Positions 1 to 8,997 of a stretch of DNA of 15,351 nucleotides are shown one piece after another. Source of the stretch: Chryseosolibacter sp049791675 (GTDB lineage Bacteria; Bacteroidota; Bacteroidia; Cytophagales; Cyclobacteriaceae); the NCBI GenBank assembly GCA_049791675.1, contig JBARAD010000273.1, positions 1-15,351 of the forward strand. The letters run 5' to 3'. The stretch's first letter is position 1; every line of letters begins with the position of its first letter. The translations under genes and the position numbers were made by a program. The notes under the pieces are model-generated. The model made no database searches, was not told the DNA's origin, and saw only the letters and a list, made by a program, of their open reading frames with translations.

Positions 1-15
1 CCTAATTCCTACTCC

Positions 16-2004
16 TCAAGACCCAGTGTTTAGTTCAAAGGCGCTCTTATAAAATCCCTCGCGCTGTACAAACTCCAGCAGGTCCATGTAAAATGGATGG
101 GAACTCAGGGTTGCCGAGTCACCGATCATGATCAGCTTTTTTCTGGCGCGGGTCATGGCGACATTGGTTCGGCGGATATCGCTTAGAAAGCCGACATCAC
201 CGGTGTCATTGCTTCTTACGAATCCAATGACAATGACATCGCGTTCCTGGCCCTGAAAGGCGTCAACGGTATTGATGGTAATGTACCGGTACAGTGGCTC
301 AAGAACGGAGCTTGCTTCTGCCAGTTTATGCAACTGGTCGACCTGCGCACTATAGGGCGTGATGATGCCCATGGTAATCTGCTCGTCGAGCCAGGTATTC
401 GTTCCAATGTCTTCGACGAGGGCCTCTGCCTGCCGAATGAGGAGTTCAGCTTCTTCAGGATTCAGGCGGCTCAGGGTTTCCGGATCCTGTTTTTCATTGT
501 AACCGCAGCCTGCGGTGTCGATGAAGAGGACGGGCAAATGGTCGGGCCGCAGGAGTCGTGTTCTTACGGATTCGTGCGCGATCAGTTGATCGTGATAAAA
601 GTACCTGGAGGAAAATTCCATGATCTTCTCATGCATCCGGTATTGCACCTGCAGCATGGAAACCTGACCGGGTTGTCTTTCAATTCCTTTTTCAAAGAGT
701 GTCCTGGCAAGTCCCCGCTTTGCGGCATCCTGCGATTTGATGGTAGGAGGGAGCTGCTGATGATCTCCGGCAAAGATCACCCGTTCCGATCGCAGCAGTG
801 GAATCCAGGAGGCGGGCTCTAGTGCCTGACCTGCCTCATCGATGAAGACAGTCTTGAATTTCTTTCCTCTCAGCACAGGGTGTGATGAACCTACGAGGGT
901 GCAGCATATCGCCTCCATGGTCTGCAACAGGTCGTTTACAATATAGAACTCCAGCAGGTCTGCGTCTGCCTTCAGCTGTTTAACCTCCTGCTTCAGGAGC
1001 CGGCGCTGTTCTTTTTCCTGGTACCCGAAGTTTCGTTTAAACTTGAAGGCCATGGACCGCAGTTGTTCCATCCGCTTCCGCAGATTTCGGAGCTCCTTGT
1101 AGTTGGGGTGGCTTGAGATACGGTAGTCGAGGGTTTTGCTAAGGGATTGTTCCGTCACGCGCGCAGGATGCCCGATGCGCAACGCCTGCAATCCCTGCTC
1201 ACTGAGCTTATCCACCAGAAGGTCGACCGCAGCGTTGCTCGGCGCACATACCAGAACTTGTTTTTCATCCCTGATCGTTTGTTTGATCGCCTGCACAAGC
1301 GTTGTTGTCTTTCCTGTTCCCGGAGGACCGTGAATGAAAGCCACGTCACGGCAATCGATAACTTTCTGGAGTGCCCGTTGCTGACTTTCGTTTAAAATGT
1401 TGATGGCGCCGATGCTCACAGCCTGGTTCTCCCTGTGCGCTTTCGTGTCACCCAATAAGATGTTCTTGAGCGCCGCCACGCGGTTGTCTTCCGCCTTGAT
1501 CACTTCTTTGAGGGTAAACTCCATTTCGCGGTAGCTCATCTCATCGAACATCACATCCACACCCAGTAATCCGTCCGCGATCCAGTCGGGAGCATCGTCT
1601 CCGTTCAGGGTAATGACCATGGTATTCTCCCGCACATAATTCACCACACCGCTGATGTGCTCTTTCTCCGGTTTCCCGGTGGCATTTGAAAATACGCTGA
1701 CGACCTTGCCGCTTTGAAAGGAATGCGGCTGATCAAGATGGTTGGTACGCTCGACTTCAATGGTGGGACGTTCCCCCGTTCCGATGTAGTCTCTTTTAAG
1801 CGATACCGGGTACCAGGTCGAACCTTCTTTCGTGCGTTGCTGGAGTGATCTCAGCAGTATTTTCTGCCGGTATTGCTCCAGGTCTGCCTGCCTTTCTATT
1901 TTTATCAGTTCTAATGTATGGAGAAGTTGCTCGTTTGGTTGCACCTGTAATTTTTTAATGTCCGGCGTTATACCCGGTTCCTCCGCGTATGGATTCGCGG
2001 GCAA
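16..2004 (-). CDS. Superfamily 1B (UPF1/IGHMBP2-like) DNA/RNA helicase
   Basis: ATP-dependent nucleic-acid helicase of the UPF1/SMUBP2/IGHMBP2 type, probably cytoplasmic; its substrate in bacteria is not established. Counting from the TTG at 2004, the Walker A loop GPPGTGKT is at residues 226-233, the Walker B box DEAG at 389-392, QYRMH at 454-458, the TVDAFQGQE motif at 579-587 and the arginine-finger motif VAMTRAR at 615-621, so all core SF1 motifs are present in order. An N-terminal region of about 200 residues precedes the ATPase core, as in IGHMBP2-type proteins. At 662 residues the length fits the family. The start is uncertain: no in-frame ATG occurs before the conserved region, a TGA lies in frame just upstream of the TTG, and a GTG at 1944 is an alternative. 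It lies 38 bases after the patatin gene on the same strand. Confidence 0.93.
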   Translation of the reverse strand: MPANPYAEEPGITPDIKKLQVQPNEQLLHTLELIKIERQADLEQYRQKILLRSLQQRTKEGSTWYPVSLKRDYIGTGERPTIEVERTNHLDQPHSFQSGKVVSVFSNATGKPEKEHISGVVNYVRENTMVITLNGDDAPDWIADGLLGVDVMFDEMSYREMEFTLKEVIKAEDNRVAALKNILLGDTKAHRENQAVSIGAINILNESQQRALQKVIDCRDVAFIHGPPGTGKTTTLVQAIKQTIRDEKQVLVCAPSNAAVDLLVDKLSEQGLQALRIGHPARVTEQSLSKTLDYRISSHPNYKELRNLRKRMEQLRSMAFKFKRNFGYQEKEQRRLLKQEVKQLKADADLLEFYIVNDLLQTMEAICCTLVGSSHPVLRGKKFKTVFIDEAGQALEPASWIPLLRSERVIFAGDHQQLPPTIKSQDAAKRGLARTLFEKGIERQPGQVSMLQVQYRMHEKIMEFSSRYFYHDQLIAHESVRTRLLRPDHLPVLFIDTAGCGYNEKQDPETLSRLNPEEAELLIRQAEALVEDIGTNTWLDEQITMGIITPYSAQVDQLHKLAEASSVLEPLYRYITINTVDAFQGQERDVIVIGFVRSNDTGDVGFLSDIRRTNVAMTRARKKLIMIGDSATLSSHPFYMDLLEFVQREGFYKSAFELNTGS

Positions 2005-2011
2005 TTCAGAT

Positions 2012-2037
2012 CAAAACTGTGCCCGTACAGTATTTTG
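2012..2037 (-). terminator. Weak hairpin between patatin and helicase genes
   Basis: Read on the minus strand, ACTGT and ACAGT form a five-base stem around the loop ACGGGC. Flanking A and T runs can extend it past one bulged base, and a short T run follows. It sits directly after the patatin stop codon and before the helicase start, so it could attenuate read-through. The stem is short and the U tract weak, so this is tentative. Confidence 0.3.
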
Positions 2038-2042
2038 TGAAA

Positions 2043-4322
2043 TTATTCAAGAAGCGTTTTGAGACGCTCGACCGCCAGCCGGTTTTGTTCGGAATTCATA
2101 TTGTCAATGAGACCTTGCTTTTCGCGGGTGGTTAACCGCCAGCTGAGGGAGGCGCGCGCATTATTTTTCCTGAGGCTGTCCATCTTATGCAGCACAGGCA
2201 CATAGGATTCTGCCTCGTATTCGATGTCAACGCGGTCGATGGAGTTGTGGAACCATGATTTTGAATAACCTATCAGCAGGTCGCTGGTGATGTCCTGGAA
2301 ATTTTCAAAGTTATTGTAGACGCTGCTGATGGGTTGGGTGAATGCATCAATCAGCGTTTGTCCCTTGCGGACCGGAACTGTTGCAAGCTTGGGTGAATCC
2401 CGGATGGAAACAAAGAGAACACCGGAGGTATTTTCTGCTATCCAGTCCCTGTAGGCATACACAAACCGGATGGCGTCGTTCAGACCGAAATTATCCGATA
2501 TACCCGCATCCATAATATACAATGAAGGGTTTGAAGGCAGGGTGGTATTCGGTGTGATGTAGGGAAAGGTGGCGCACATGCGGAGGGCCGACAAAAATCT
2601 CAGGTCCTCTGCGCCGTTGTTGGCAAACAGTCGTTGAAAATCCACGCCACTGTATTTATGTGACTCATATTCCGGAAAACCGACCAATTCGTAGTTAAGG
2701 AATGAGACCGGTCGTGACGCGATATAAAGCTTGCGGCCATCGTTGACAATCGTCGGACTCAGTACCACCATGGGTATCGTTGCACTTATCTCCAGGGAAT
2801 CATAGGCCGTGATCGGTTTGTCCATGACACCATCCGTGCTCTGGTTGAGTTGTTGTTCAAACGTATAGGCGCGGTCTTTCAGATACGAATGGCCCGCATA
2901 ATCAAACTTCGTAAATCCCACGAAGAGGTCATTGGCCATTAAACTGAAGATCAGCGGATTCAGGTTGTCGCTGGATATTTTTTCCCGGTAAACGGGTGCG
3001 TAGGGATTTACGGGTTCTCCCAATTTCTGACGCAATTTCAATTCTCTGAAATAACTTGCCCCGATCAGACCCCCGGAAGCTCCGGTAATGAGGATGCTGT
3101 TCTTCAGAAGCTTTCCGCTGGTCAGGCTGTCCGCCGTCTGGAGGGCATTGAAGGTCCATAGCGCCGCGCGCTTGCCTCCTCCGCTGACGCAAAGGAACAC
3201 CATCTTCGGCTTGGTATCAGCGGCGAATTTATTTCTCCAGTTCTGCAACATGGGGAACGTACGGGCCTTGTCTTCGGCAATGGCGACGCTGTCGTTTAAC
3301 GTTGTCAGGGAGGTAACGGAGTACTCTGGCTGCGGAGCATCGTAATCCAGCCCGAAGGCCTTGTACTGTTTGGCAAAAAAATCTTTTCCGACGAGCGTGT
3401 TGATGAAGAGGAACAAGATCAGCGCTATGGTGGCAGACCAGTTTCCGAACCAGTAGGAGAAAGCGCCCGCCACCATCACGAAAATGGTGAGGAAGATCAT
3501 GAAACTCGAGGCCGCCGGCAACTGGAAAACCGGATAATCCTTGAATATGCCGAGTACGAGGACCACGGCGAAAATGAACAACTCGATCACTACCAGGTTA
3601 AAGTGGTTCTGGTCAAAGACCTGAAGGATCGTAGCGCGGTCGTAAAATTGCGTTTCCTCGATCTTCTTGAATTTCAGATCGTAGTCGAGATAGTTTTCAA
3701 CCCGTACCTGTTTCTTCCGGGCAATGTCCAGCTTCTTCATCGCACTGGCGCGGGTTGCCTTCACGTTAAGCTTGATCTTTTCATCAATACGGCAAACCAC
3801 GTATTTGAAAATATCTTTATTCGTGAAGAGGAAATAGATGAAGAATACGAGCGTCATGATCACATAGCCCGAAAGCAGTCCTGCCAGATTACTGACCAGT
3901 GACCATTTGGTTGTGTACTCGTTGTTGATCTGGAAACTGATGATCTGGTAGATATATACGGCAAAGAAGATGATGGGAATGACACTGTTGTTGATGCAGA
4001 ATTTGGTGAAAGGCCTTGGCAAGGTCCCCACGAAACTGAAACGGTGTCCGTCATTGATATAGCAGGTGATGTGAAACGCCATGGTAAATCCTGCGGTGCA
4101 CAAACCCATGATAAAGAAGCTTGTGAAATTTATCTTGTTGAGGTATTCCGGATCGAGGAAGAGGTAGGGTATTCCCAAATAAGTGCCGAACCTGCCCGTG
4201 ACCATCGCGAAGAGGATGATCCAGCACAACAGCAGTACATGGTTCCGCTTGATGTTGTTCAGCAGTAACTGAACAGGGAAGGAATAGGCAATAACTTCAA
4301 AAAGGGAACTGATCCTGTGCAT
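2043..4322 (-). CDS. Membrane-anchored patatin-like phospholipase
   Basis: Patatin-family serine lipid acyl hydrolase fused to an N-terminal membrane domain. Counting from the ATG at 4322 (759 residues), hydrophobic segments lie near 27-45, 66-88, 108-130, 143-166, 243-260, 272-290 and 296-310, suggesting about seven membrane spans. The catalytic part follows: oxyanion-hole motif SGGGKR at 380-385, nucleophile elbow G-A-S-G-G with Ser416, and the dyad Asp605 in a DAG motif. These are the standard patatin elements, so hydrolase activity on phospholipids or other acyl esters is likely; the true substrate is unknown. The frame also opens at a GTG at 4391, four bases after the GH3 stop, giving 23 more residues. 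I prefer the ATG because the hydrophilic extension looks non-essential, but the GTG is possible. It probably shares a transcript with the GH3 gene upstream. Confidence 0.9.
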   Translation of the reverse strand: MHRISSLFEVIAYSFPVQLLLNNIKRNHVLLLCWIILFAMVTGRFGTYLGIPYLFLDPEYLNKINFTSFFIMGLCTAGFTMAFHITCYINDGHRFSFVGTLPRPFTKFCINNSVIPIIFFAVYIYQIISFQINNEYTTKWSLVSNLAGLLSGYVIMTLVFFIYFLFTNKDIFKYVVCRIDEKIKLNVKATRASAMKKLDIARKKQVRVENYLDYDLKFKKIEETQFYDRATILQVFDQNHFNLVVIELFIFAVVLVLGIFKDYPVFQLPAASSFMIFLTIFVMVAGAFSYWFGNWSATIALILFLFINTLVGKDFFAKQYKAFGLDYDAPQPEYSVTSLTTLNDSVAIAEDKARTFPMLQNWRNKFAADTKPKMVFLCVSGGGKRAALWTFNALQTADSLTSGKLLKNSILITGASGGLIGASYFRELKLRQKLGEPVNPYAPVYREKISSDNLNPLIFSLMANDLFVGFTKFDYAGHSYLKDRAYTFEQQLNQSTDGVMDKPITAYDSLEISATIPMVVLSPTIVNDGRKLYIASRPVSFLNYELVGFPEYESHKYSGVDFQRLFANNGAEDLRFLSALRMCATFPYITPNTTLPSNPSLYIMDAGISDNFGLNDAIRFVYAYRDWIAENTSGVLFVSIRDSPKLATVPVRKGQTLIDAFTQPISSVYNNFENFQDITSDLLIGYSKSWFHNSIDRVDIEYEAESYVPVLHKMDSLRKNNARASLSWRLTTREKQGLIDNMNSEQNRLAVERLKTLLE

Positions 4323-4395
4323 TGACACAATATTTCTAAAGGTACCTTTTTTAGCAATGTCCCTGAAGGGTGTTGAAACATTTATTCTCACAACA

Positions 4396-5901
4396 TCAGG
4401 ACCTCACGCCCGAGATTTTATGCAGTTCGTCAGCGATTTTCCGGTCATTGGACAGACGGGGAACTTTGTTCTGTCCCCCGAGTTTTCCCATGGACCTCAT
4501 GAATGTAATAAAGGCATTGGAAGGAAGGGACGTGATGCGCAATGTTCGAAGGATATTTCCTTTGATAAGATCATCATAATAAACATTCAGGCTGCGCAAC
4601 TGGTTATCGAGCTCAACCGAAAAGTCCTCCAGGCGCGCAGGAGGTTTTCCAAATTCAATAAGCCACTCATGGTGGGGCAACCCTTCGGCAACCGTTACCA
4701 TGGGTGCCACGGTAAATTCGATCAATTCAACTCCGGGAAACTTTTTCATCGTGCGTTTCATCGCCTGTTCTACCTCTTCACCGATCACATGTTCTCCAAA
4801 GGCGGAAATAAAATGTTTTATTCTTCCGGTAACGAGGATGCGATATGGATTTTTTGACACAAATTTGATCGTATCACCGATGGAATATCCCCATAGTCCG
4901 GCGTTGCTGTTAATGACAAGCGCGTAATTCTTTCCAAGAACAACTTCTTCAATATTCAGCCTGGTCGGCTTTTCATTGAAAAATTCCTCGGCAGGAATGA
5001 ATTCAAAAAAGATTCCGCTGTTGAGCAGTAACAGCAATCCTTCTTCGTGTTGTGAATCCTGATAGGCAATAAATCCTTCCGATGCCGGATACGTTTCGAT
5101 GGAATCTATTTTTTTTCCGATGGTTTCAAACAGCTTCGCCCGGTACGGTTCGAAATTCACGCCACCGTAAACGAACATCGAAAAATTCGGAAACACATCC
5201 TTGATCTTTTTCCCTGTGCGCATCTGAATGCGGTCAAAGTACATCTGCACCCAGGGCGGAATCCCCGAGATCAGCGTCATGTCCTGTCCGATGGTTTCAT
5301 CGATGATCTTCTCCAGCTTCTCCTCCCAGTCTTCGATACAATTTGTCTGATACGCAGGCCTCTGGTTTGATCGCAGGTAACCGGGTACGTGGTGATTTAC
5401 GATACCGGATAGCCGTCCCGTTTTAATCCCGCCTTTTTCTTCAAGTTCAGGACTACCGGATAAAAAAATCAGGCCTCCGTCCAGGAAGGAGGCGCGGCCA
5501 GTTTCATGGACGTAGCTGAGCAAGGCATTGCGCGCGCCGTGAATATGATTGGGTATGGAATCCGACGTGATCGGAATGTATTTTGTGCCTGAGGTAGTGC
5601 CCGAAGTTTTGGCCAGGTATGTGGGTTTGCCGCTCCACAAAATATCCGGTTGGCCCTTGACCACTTCGTGGATGTAACCCTTCAGATCTTCATAATCGCG
5701 CACGGGAACATTTTTCCTGAAATCATCGTAATTGCGGATCATGGCGAAGTCGTGATCATTCCCGAATCGGGTGGATTTCGCCTGCTTAATCAGTCCCTGA
5801 AAAATACGCTCCTGAAAGCGGAAAGGCTCCAGAGACCACTTCCTGGTTTGTGAAGCAACAAAAGCAGCAAAAGGTTTCGCCAATACCGACCGGATTCCCA
5901 T
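4396..5901 (-). CDS. GH3-family acyl-adenylate-forming enzyme
   Basis: Homologue of plant GH3 acyl-acid amido synthetases, which adenylate a carboxylic acid and join it to an amine such as an amino acid. The role of bacterial members is not established. From the ATG at 5901 (501 residues) the three ATP/AMP-binding motifs are present: TSGTTSGT at 99-106 (phosphate loop), YPASE at 271-275, and YSIGD with Asp343 in the position of the family YxxGD motif. A C-terminal subdomain follows, with a TGRIKHFISAFGEHV stretch typical of the family. The reading frame can begin three codons earlier at a TTG (5910), but the ATG is the simpler choice. No membrane segment is evident, so it is probably cytosolic. 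The stop lies just upstream of the patatin gene, implying a GH3-patatin unit. Function in this organism is inferred only by family. Confidence 0.92.
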   Translation of the reverse strand: MGIRSVLAKPFAAFVASQTRKWSLEPFRFQERIFQGLIKQAKSTRFGNDHDFAMIRNYDDFRKNVPVRDYEDLKGYIHEVVKGQPDILWSGKPTYLAKTSGTTSGTKYIPITSDSIPNHIHGARNALLSYVHETGRASFLDGGLIFLSGSPELEEKGGIKTGRLSGIVNHHVPGYLRSNQRPAYQTNCIEDWEEKLEKIIDETIGQDMTLISGIPPWVQMYFDRIQMRTGKKIKDVFPNFSMFVYGGVNFEPYRAKLFETIGKKIDSIETYPASEGFIAYQDSQHEEGLLLLLNSGIFFEFIPAEEFFNEKPTRLNIEEVVLGKNYALVINSNAGLWGYSIGDTIKFVSKNPYRILVTGRIKHFISAFGEHVIGEEVEQAMKRTMKKFPGVELIEFTVAPMVTVAEGLPHHEWLIEFGKPPARLEDFSVELDNQLRSLNVYYDDLIKGNILRTLRITSLPSNAFITFMRSMGKLGGQNKVPRLSNDRKIADELHKISGVRS

Positions 5902-6013
5902 AACCTGCAAGATAAGGTGAATTCAATTAATTTGAGATTAAATAGGGGGCGATTCAAAGAAACGGAATTTTATTCAGCACGTTTTGAAAATTAGCCATAG
6001 GTTTGGCAGAAAT

Positions 6014-6047
6014 TTTGACGGATACGGGTGCCCGCGCAATACCTTTT
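6014..6047 (+). promoter_or_regulatory. Candidate Bacteroidota-type promoter for htrA
   Basis: TTTG at 6014-6017 and TACCTTTT at 6040-6047 resemble the Bacteroidota -33 (TTTG) and -7 (TAnnTTTG) boxes, the latter with one mismatch. The spacer is 22 bases, slightly long. It lies in the 199-base gap between the divergent GH3 and protease genes, about 50 bases before the protease ATG. Short motifs of this kind arise by chance, so support is weak. Confidence 0.25.
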
Positions 6048-6100
6048 CGCCAGATTTTTAGAGGTCGGGCCGGTTGCTTATAATTGAAAAAAACGAAGAC

Positions 6101-7552
6101 ATGAAAACAACATTCAGCGTAATTGTTATCGGTTTTTTATCGGGTCTCGCAGGCTCTTACACAGGTTACCATTATTTTATTGAGCCGCTGGCTTCCCGTG
6201 AGGTTGATAGGGCAGAAATACGTTCGGTGAGTTTCAAATCACCCGATACTATTTTTGAAACCAGCCTGCCAGCCCCCGCACCGGTGGCGACGTCTTCCAA
6301 TGCCGCAGCGGAGGATTTCAGCAGTGCCGCCGCACGGTCAACGCCCAGCGTGGTCTACATCAACAGCATTTCACAAGGCGTGCGGTATTCAAACTGGGAT
6401 TGGTTTTTTGGCGAAAGTCCCGGGAAGCAAACCCAGGTAAGCAGTGGCTCGGGCGTTATCTTTACCGCCGACGGTTATATTGTCACCAATAATCATGTGG
6501 TGGCCAGCGCTGAGCGTATTGAAGTTAATTATAATAAACGCGTCTATCCGGCAGAACTGGTCGGTACGGATCCCTCTACTGACCTGGCTGTCATCAAGAT
6601 CAATGCAACGGACCTTCCCGCCATCGCGCTGGGGAACTCAAAGGACCTTCAGGTGGGTGAATGGGTCATTGCAGTCGGGAATCCGTTTTCGCTCGCCTCT
6701 ACGGTCACGGCGGGAATTGTGAGCGCCAAAGGGAGAAAGATCGGCATCCTGGAAGATAAGTTCCCCATCGAGTCATTCATCCAGACAGATGCTGCCATCA
6801 ATCCGGGCAACTCGGGCGGAGCGCTCGTCAACAAGAAAGGTGAACTGGTGGGTATCAATACTGCGATCCTTTCACGCACGGGCTCCTATACGGGGTACGC
6901 ATTTGCCGTCCCGGTCGACATTGCGCGGAAAGTTTTTTCCGACCTCGTCAAGTACGGAATTGTTCAAAAGGCAGTGTTTGGTGGTCGTGTGGTCGAATAC
7001 GATTTTGCCAACGCGAAGAAGTATGGTCTCGATACCCGCGTGGAGCGATATCGCGGTGTGCTGCTGGAGGAGATGGACCGTGAAGGACCTGCCATCCAGG
7101 CAGGCCTGAAACCGGGTGATGTGATTACCCAGGTGAACGGCGTGGAAGTGAACTCACAAAGCGCTTTCGAGGAAGAAGTAAGCTACCGTTATCCGGGCGA
7201 CAAAATTGCGATTACTTATCTGCGCGACAACAGATCGGCGACGACATCCGTAATACTCGTGAACACCGAAGGCAATAAGGAGATCATGCGGCGTGACATC
7301 CTTGATGCGACGGACCTGGGTGCACACCTGGAGACCACACAATATGGCGTCAAGGTTTTCAGGATACAGGACAATAGTGTATTCAGGAAAATCGGGGTGC
7401 CTGAGAATTTTACGATCATCGCGATCAATCGCGTGCGCGTGAAAAAACCTGAAGAGGTAGTGGATTTTTTCGAAAAGTTCAAAGGACGCGGTGCTGTTTA
7501 TGGAGTGAATACATCGCGGCAGCAGATCGAGATCCCGTTCTATTTACGGTAA
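6101..7552 (+). CDS. HtrA/DegP-type serine endoprotease, membrane- or periplasm-targeted
   Basis: Envelope quality-control protease of the HtrA/Deg family. From the ATG at 6101 (483 residues) an N-terminal hydrophobic stretch at about 5-26 serves as signal peptide or membrane anchor; no clear cleavage site follows. A low-complexity Ala/Pro/Ser linker precedes the trypsin-like domain, whose triad is His132 (TNNHVV), Asp161 (STDLAV) and Ser238 (GNSGG). A first PDZ domain spans roughly 290-385, with GLKPGDVI and the VNGVEV strand. A more diverged second PDZ-like region follows at roughly 405-480. The reading frame extends nine codons upstream to a TTG at 6074, but the ATG begins a normal signal sequence. 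The gene converges on dnaA. The architecture of two PDZ regions resembles DegP/DegQ, while a retained N-terminal anchor would resemble DegS. The symbol is left blank because paralogues cannot be separated here. Confidence 0.95.
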   Translation: MKTTFSVIVIGFLSGLAGSYTGYHYFIEPLASREVDRAEIRSVSFKSPDTIFETSLPAPAPVATSSNAAAEDFSSAAARSTPSVVYINSISQGVRYSNWDWFFGESPGKQTQVSSGSGVIFTADGYIVTNNHVVASAERIEVNYNKRVYPAELVGTDPSTDLAVIKINATDLPAIALGNSKDLQVGEWVIAVGNPFSLASTVTAGIVSAKGRKIGILEDKFPIESFIQTDAAINPGNSGGALVNKKGELVGINTAILSRTGSYTGYAFAVPVDIARKVFSDLVKYGIVQKAVFGGRVVEYDFANAKKYGLDTRVERYRGVLLEEMDREGPAIQAGLKPGDVITQVNGVEVNSQSAFEEEVSYRYPGDKIAITYLRDNRSATTSVILVNTEGNKEIMRRDILDATDLGAHLETTQYGVKVFRIQDNSVFRKIGVPENFTIIAINRVRVKKPEEVVDFFEKFKGRGAVYGVNTSRQQIEIPFYLR

Positions 7553-7566
7553 GACACCTGACAGGT

Positions 7567-8997
7567 TTATGACACGCGCAGCTTCAGTTTCTTGCCCAGT
7601 TCGTCGACAGAGCTTTTGAAATTGGAATCGGTCTTCATCATGTCTTCGACAGACTCCAGCGCGTGGATGACGGTGCTGTGATCGCGTCCGCCAAAATTTT
7701 CTCCGATCAATGCAAGCGTTAGCTGGGTAAAGCGTTTGCAGAAATACATCGCCACCTGTCGGGGAATAACGATCTCGCGTTTTTTGACTTTGCCTTTCAT
7801 GGCATCCAGGTCGCACTTGAAAAATTCGGCTACCGTCTTTTGAATGAAATCAACGCTTACATCAGACTGTATTTCCTTGATGATGTTTTTCAGAACTTCT
7901 TTTGCAAGGTCGAGGTCAATTTCTTTTTTCAACAGCGTTGCATGGAAGATCAGTGAATTGAGAACACCTTCCATGTCGCGCAGGTTGGTGTCTACACTGT
8001 ATGCGAGATATTCAGAAACTTCCGTCGGGATCTCGATGCCATCAGCCTGCATCTTGCGGTTGATGATGGCGAGTTTCGTTTCGAAATCAGGTTCCTGCAG
8101 GTCTGCGGTGAGACCCCATTTGAAACGCGACAGCAACCGCTCCTGAAAACCTTTCAGGTCCCGCGGCGGACAGTCGCTCGTCATGATGATCTGTTTTCCG
8201 GATTGATGCAGTTGATTGAAGATGTGAAAAAACATTTCCTGCGTCTTTTCACGTCCCGCAAGGAACTGTACGTCATCGAGGATCAGCAAATCAACCTGCA
8301 GATAGAAATTCTGGAAATCCTGAAGCTTGTGGTTCTGAAGGGCATTCAGAAACTGATTGGTGAAGTCATTCTGATCCACATACAACACAACTTTTGAAGG
8401 CATGTTGTTCTTGATCTCATTACCAATTGCCTGCACCAGGTGTGTCTTTCCCACACCCACGCCTCCGTAGAGCATGAGGGGATTGAAAGAGGTAACGCCG
8501 GGCTTTTTTGCAACCGCAAGTCCTGCTGATCGCGCTAGCCGATTACAATCACCTTCTACGAAGTTATCAAAGGAGTAGGAGGGATTCAGCCTCGAATTGA
8601 CGGTTTGCGGATTCAGCGCTTTCAGCGTGAAAGGAGAATAATCATCGGAACCAAAAGAAGCGGTTCCTGTTACGCCCGCACGGCGGTTTCCGATGCCGTT
8701 TGCCGGATAATTAACCGCAACGGGTGGCGTTTGCTGATTTCCACTATCAACCACAACAGAATATTCAAGCCTCCCGGTAGGTCCCAAAACGGTACGAATG
8801 GCTTTTTTTAGAACCGATACATAATTATCTTCAAGCCACTCATAAAAGAACTGAGAAGGAACCTGGATCGTAAGTACGTCACCCTCAACACGCACGGGAT
8901 TTATAGGCTTGAACCATGTATTGAAGTTTTCTTCATCTACATTCATCCGAATTACTTCGAGACAATCATTCCATACTGTGCCGCAGCTTACTTCCAT
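7567..8997 (-). CDS. dnaA: Chromosomal replication initiator protein DnaA
   Basis: AAA+ ATPase that binds DnaA boxes at oriC and opens the origin to load the replicative helicase. The 476 residues show the full four-domain layout. Domain I begins with VWNDCLEVI and the TWF...P motif. A variable linker rich in N, T and P follows to about residue 140. The AAA+ domain has Walker A GGVGVGKT at 178-185 and Walker B LDD with Asp241/Asp242, then the sensor 1 TSD and the arginine-finger segment LLSRFKWGL. Domain IV carries the DNA-binding signature GGRDHSTVIH at 436-445. The ATG at 8997 gives the expected N-terminus. The neighbours (htrA, mutA) are not the classical dnaN/recF set, and no DnaA-box cluster is seen beside it. 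The next gene upstream is divergent. Confidence 0.98.
   Translation of the reverse strand: MEVSCGTVWNDCLEVIRMNVDEENFNTWFKPINPVRVEGDVLTIQVPSQFFYEWLEDNYVSVLKKAIRTVLGPTGRLEYSVVVDSGNQQTPPVAVNYPANGIGNRRAGVTGTASFGSDDYSPFTLKALNPQTVNSRLNPSYSFDNFVEGDCNRLARSAGLAVAKKPGVTSFNPLMLYGGVGVGKTHLVQAIGNEIKNNMPSKVVLYVDQNDFTNQFLNALQNHKLQDFQNFYLQVDLLILDDVQFLAGREKTQEMFFHIFNQLHQSGKQIIMTSDCPPRDLKGFQERLLSRFKWGLTADLQEPDFETKLAIINRKMQADGIEIPTEVSEYLAYSVDTNLRDMEGVLNSLIFHATLLKKEIDLDLAKEVLKNIIKEIQSDVSVDFIQKTVAEFFKCDLDAMKGKVKKREIVIPRQVAMYFCKRFTQLTLALIGENFGGRDHSTVIHALESVEDMMKTDSNFKSSVDELGKKLKLRVS

Noticed and set aside
1207..1215. TTATCCACC, one mismatch from a DnaA box
   Set aside because: Single occurrence inside the helicase coding sequence; no cluster, so not evidence of an origin.
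6074..6100. TTG start nine codons before the htrA ATG
   Set aside because: The ATG at 6101 begins a normal signal or anchor sequence; the charged extension would disturb it.
7556..7566. ACCTGACAGGT palindrome between the convergent htrA and dnaA stops, as a shared terminator
   Set aside because: Effective stem is only about four base pairs with a tiny loop, and no convincing T tract follows on either strand.
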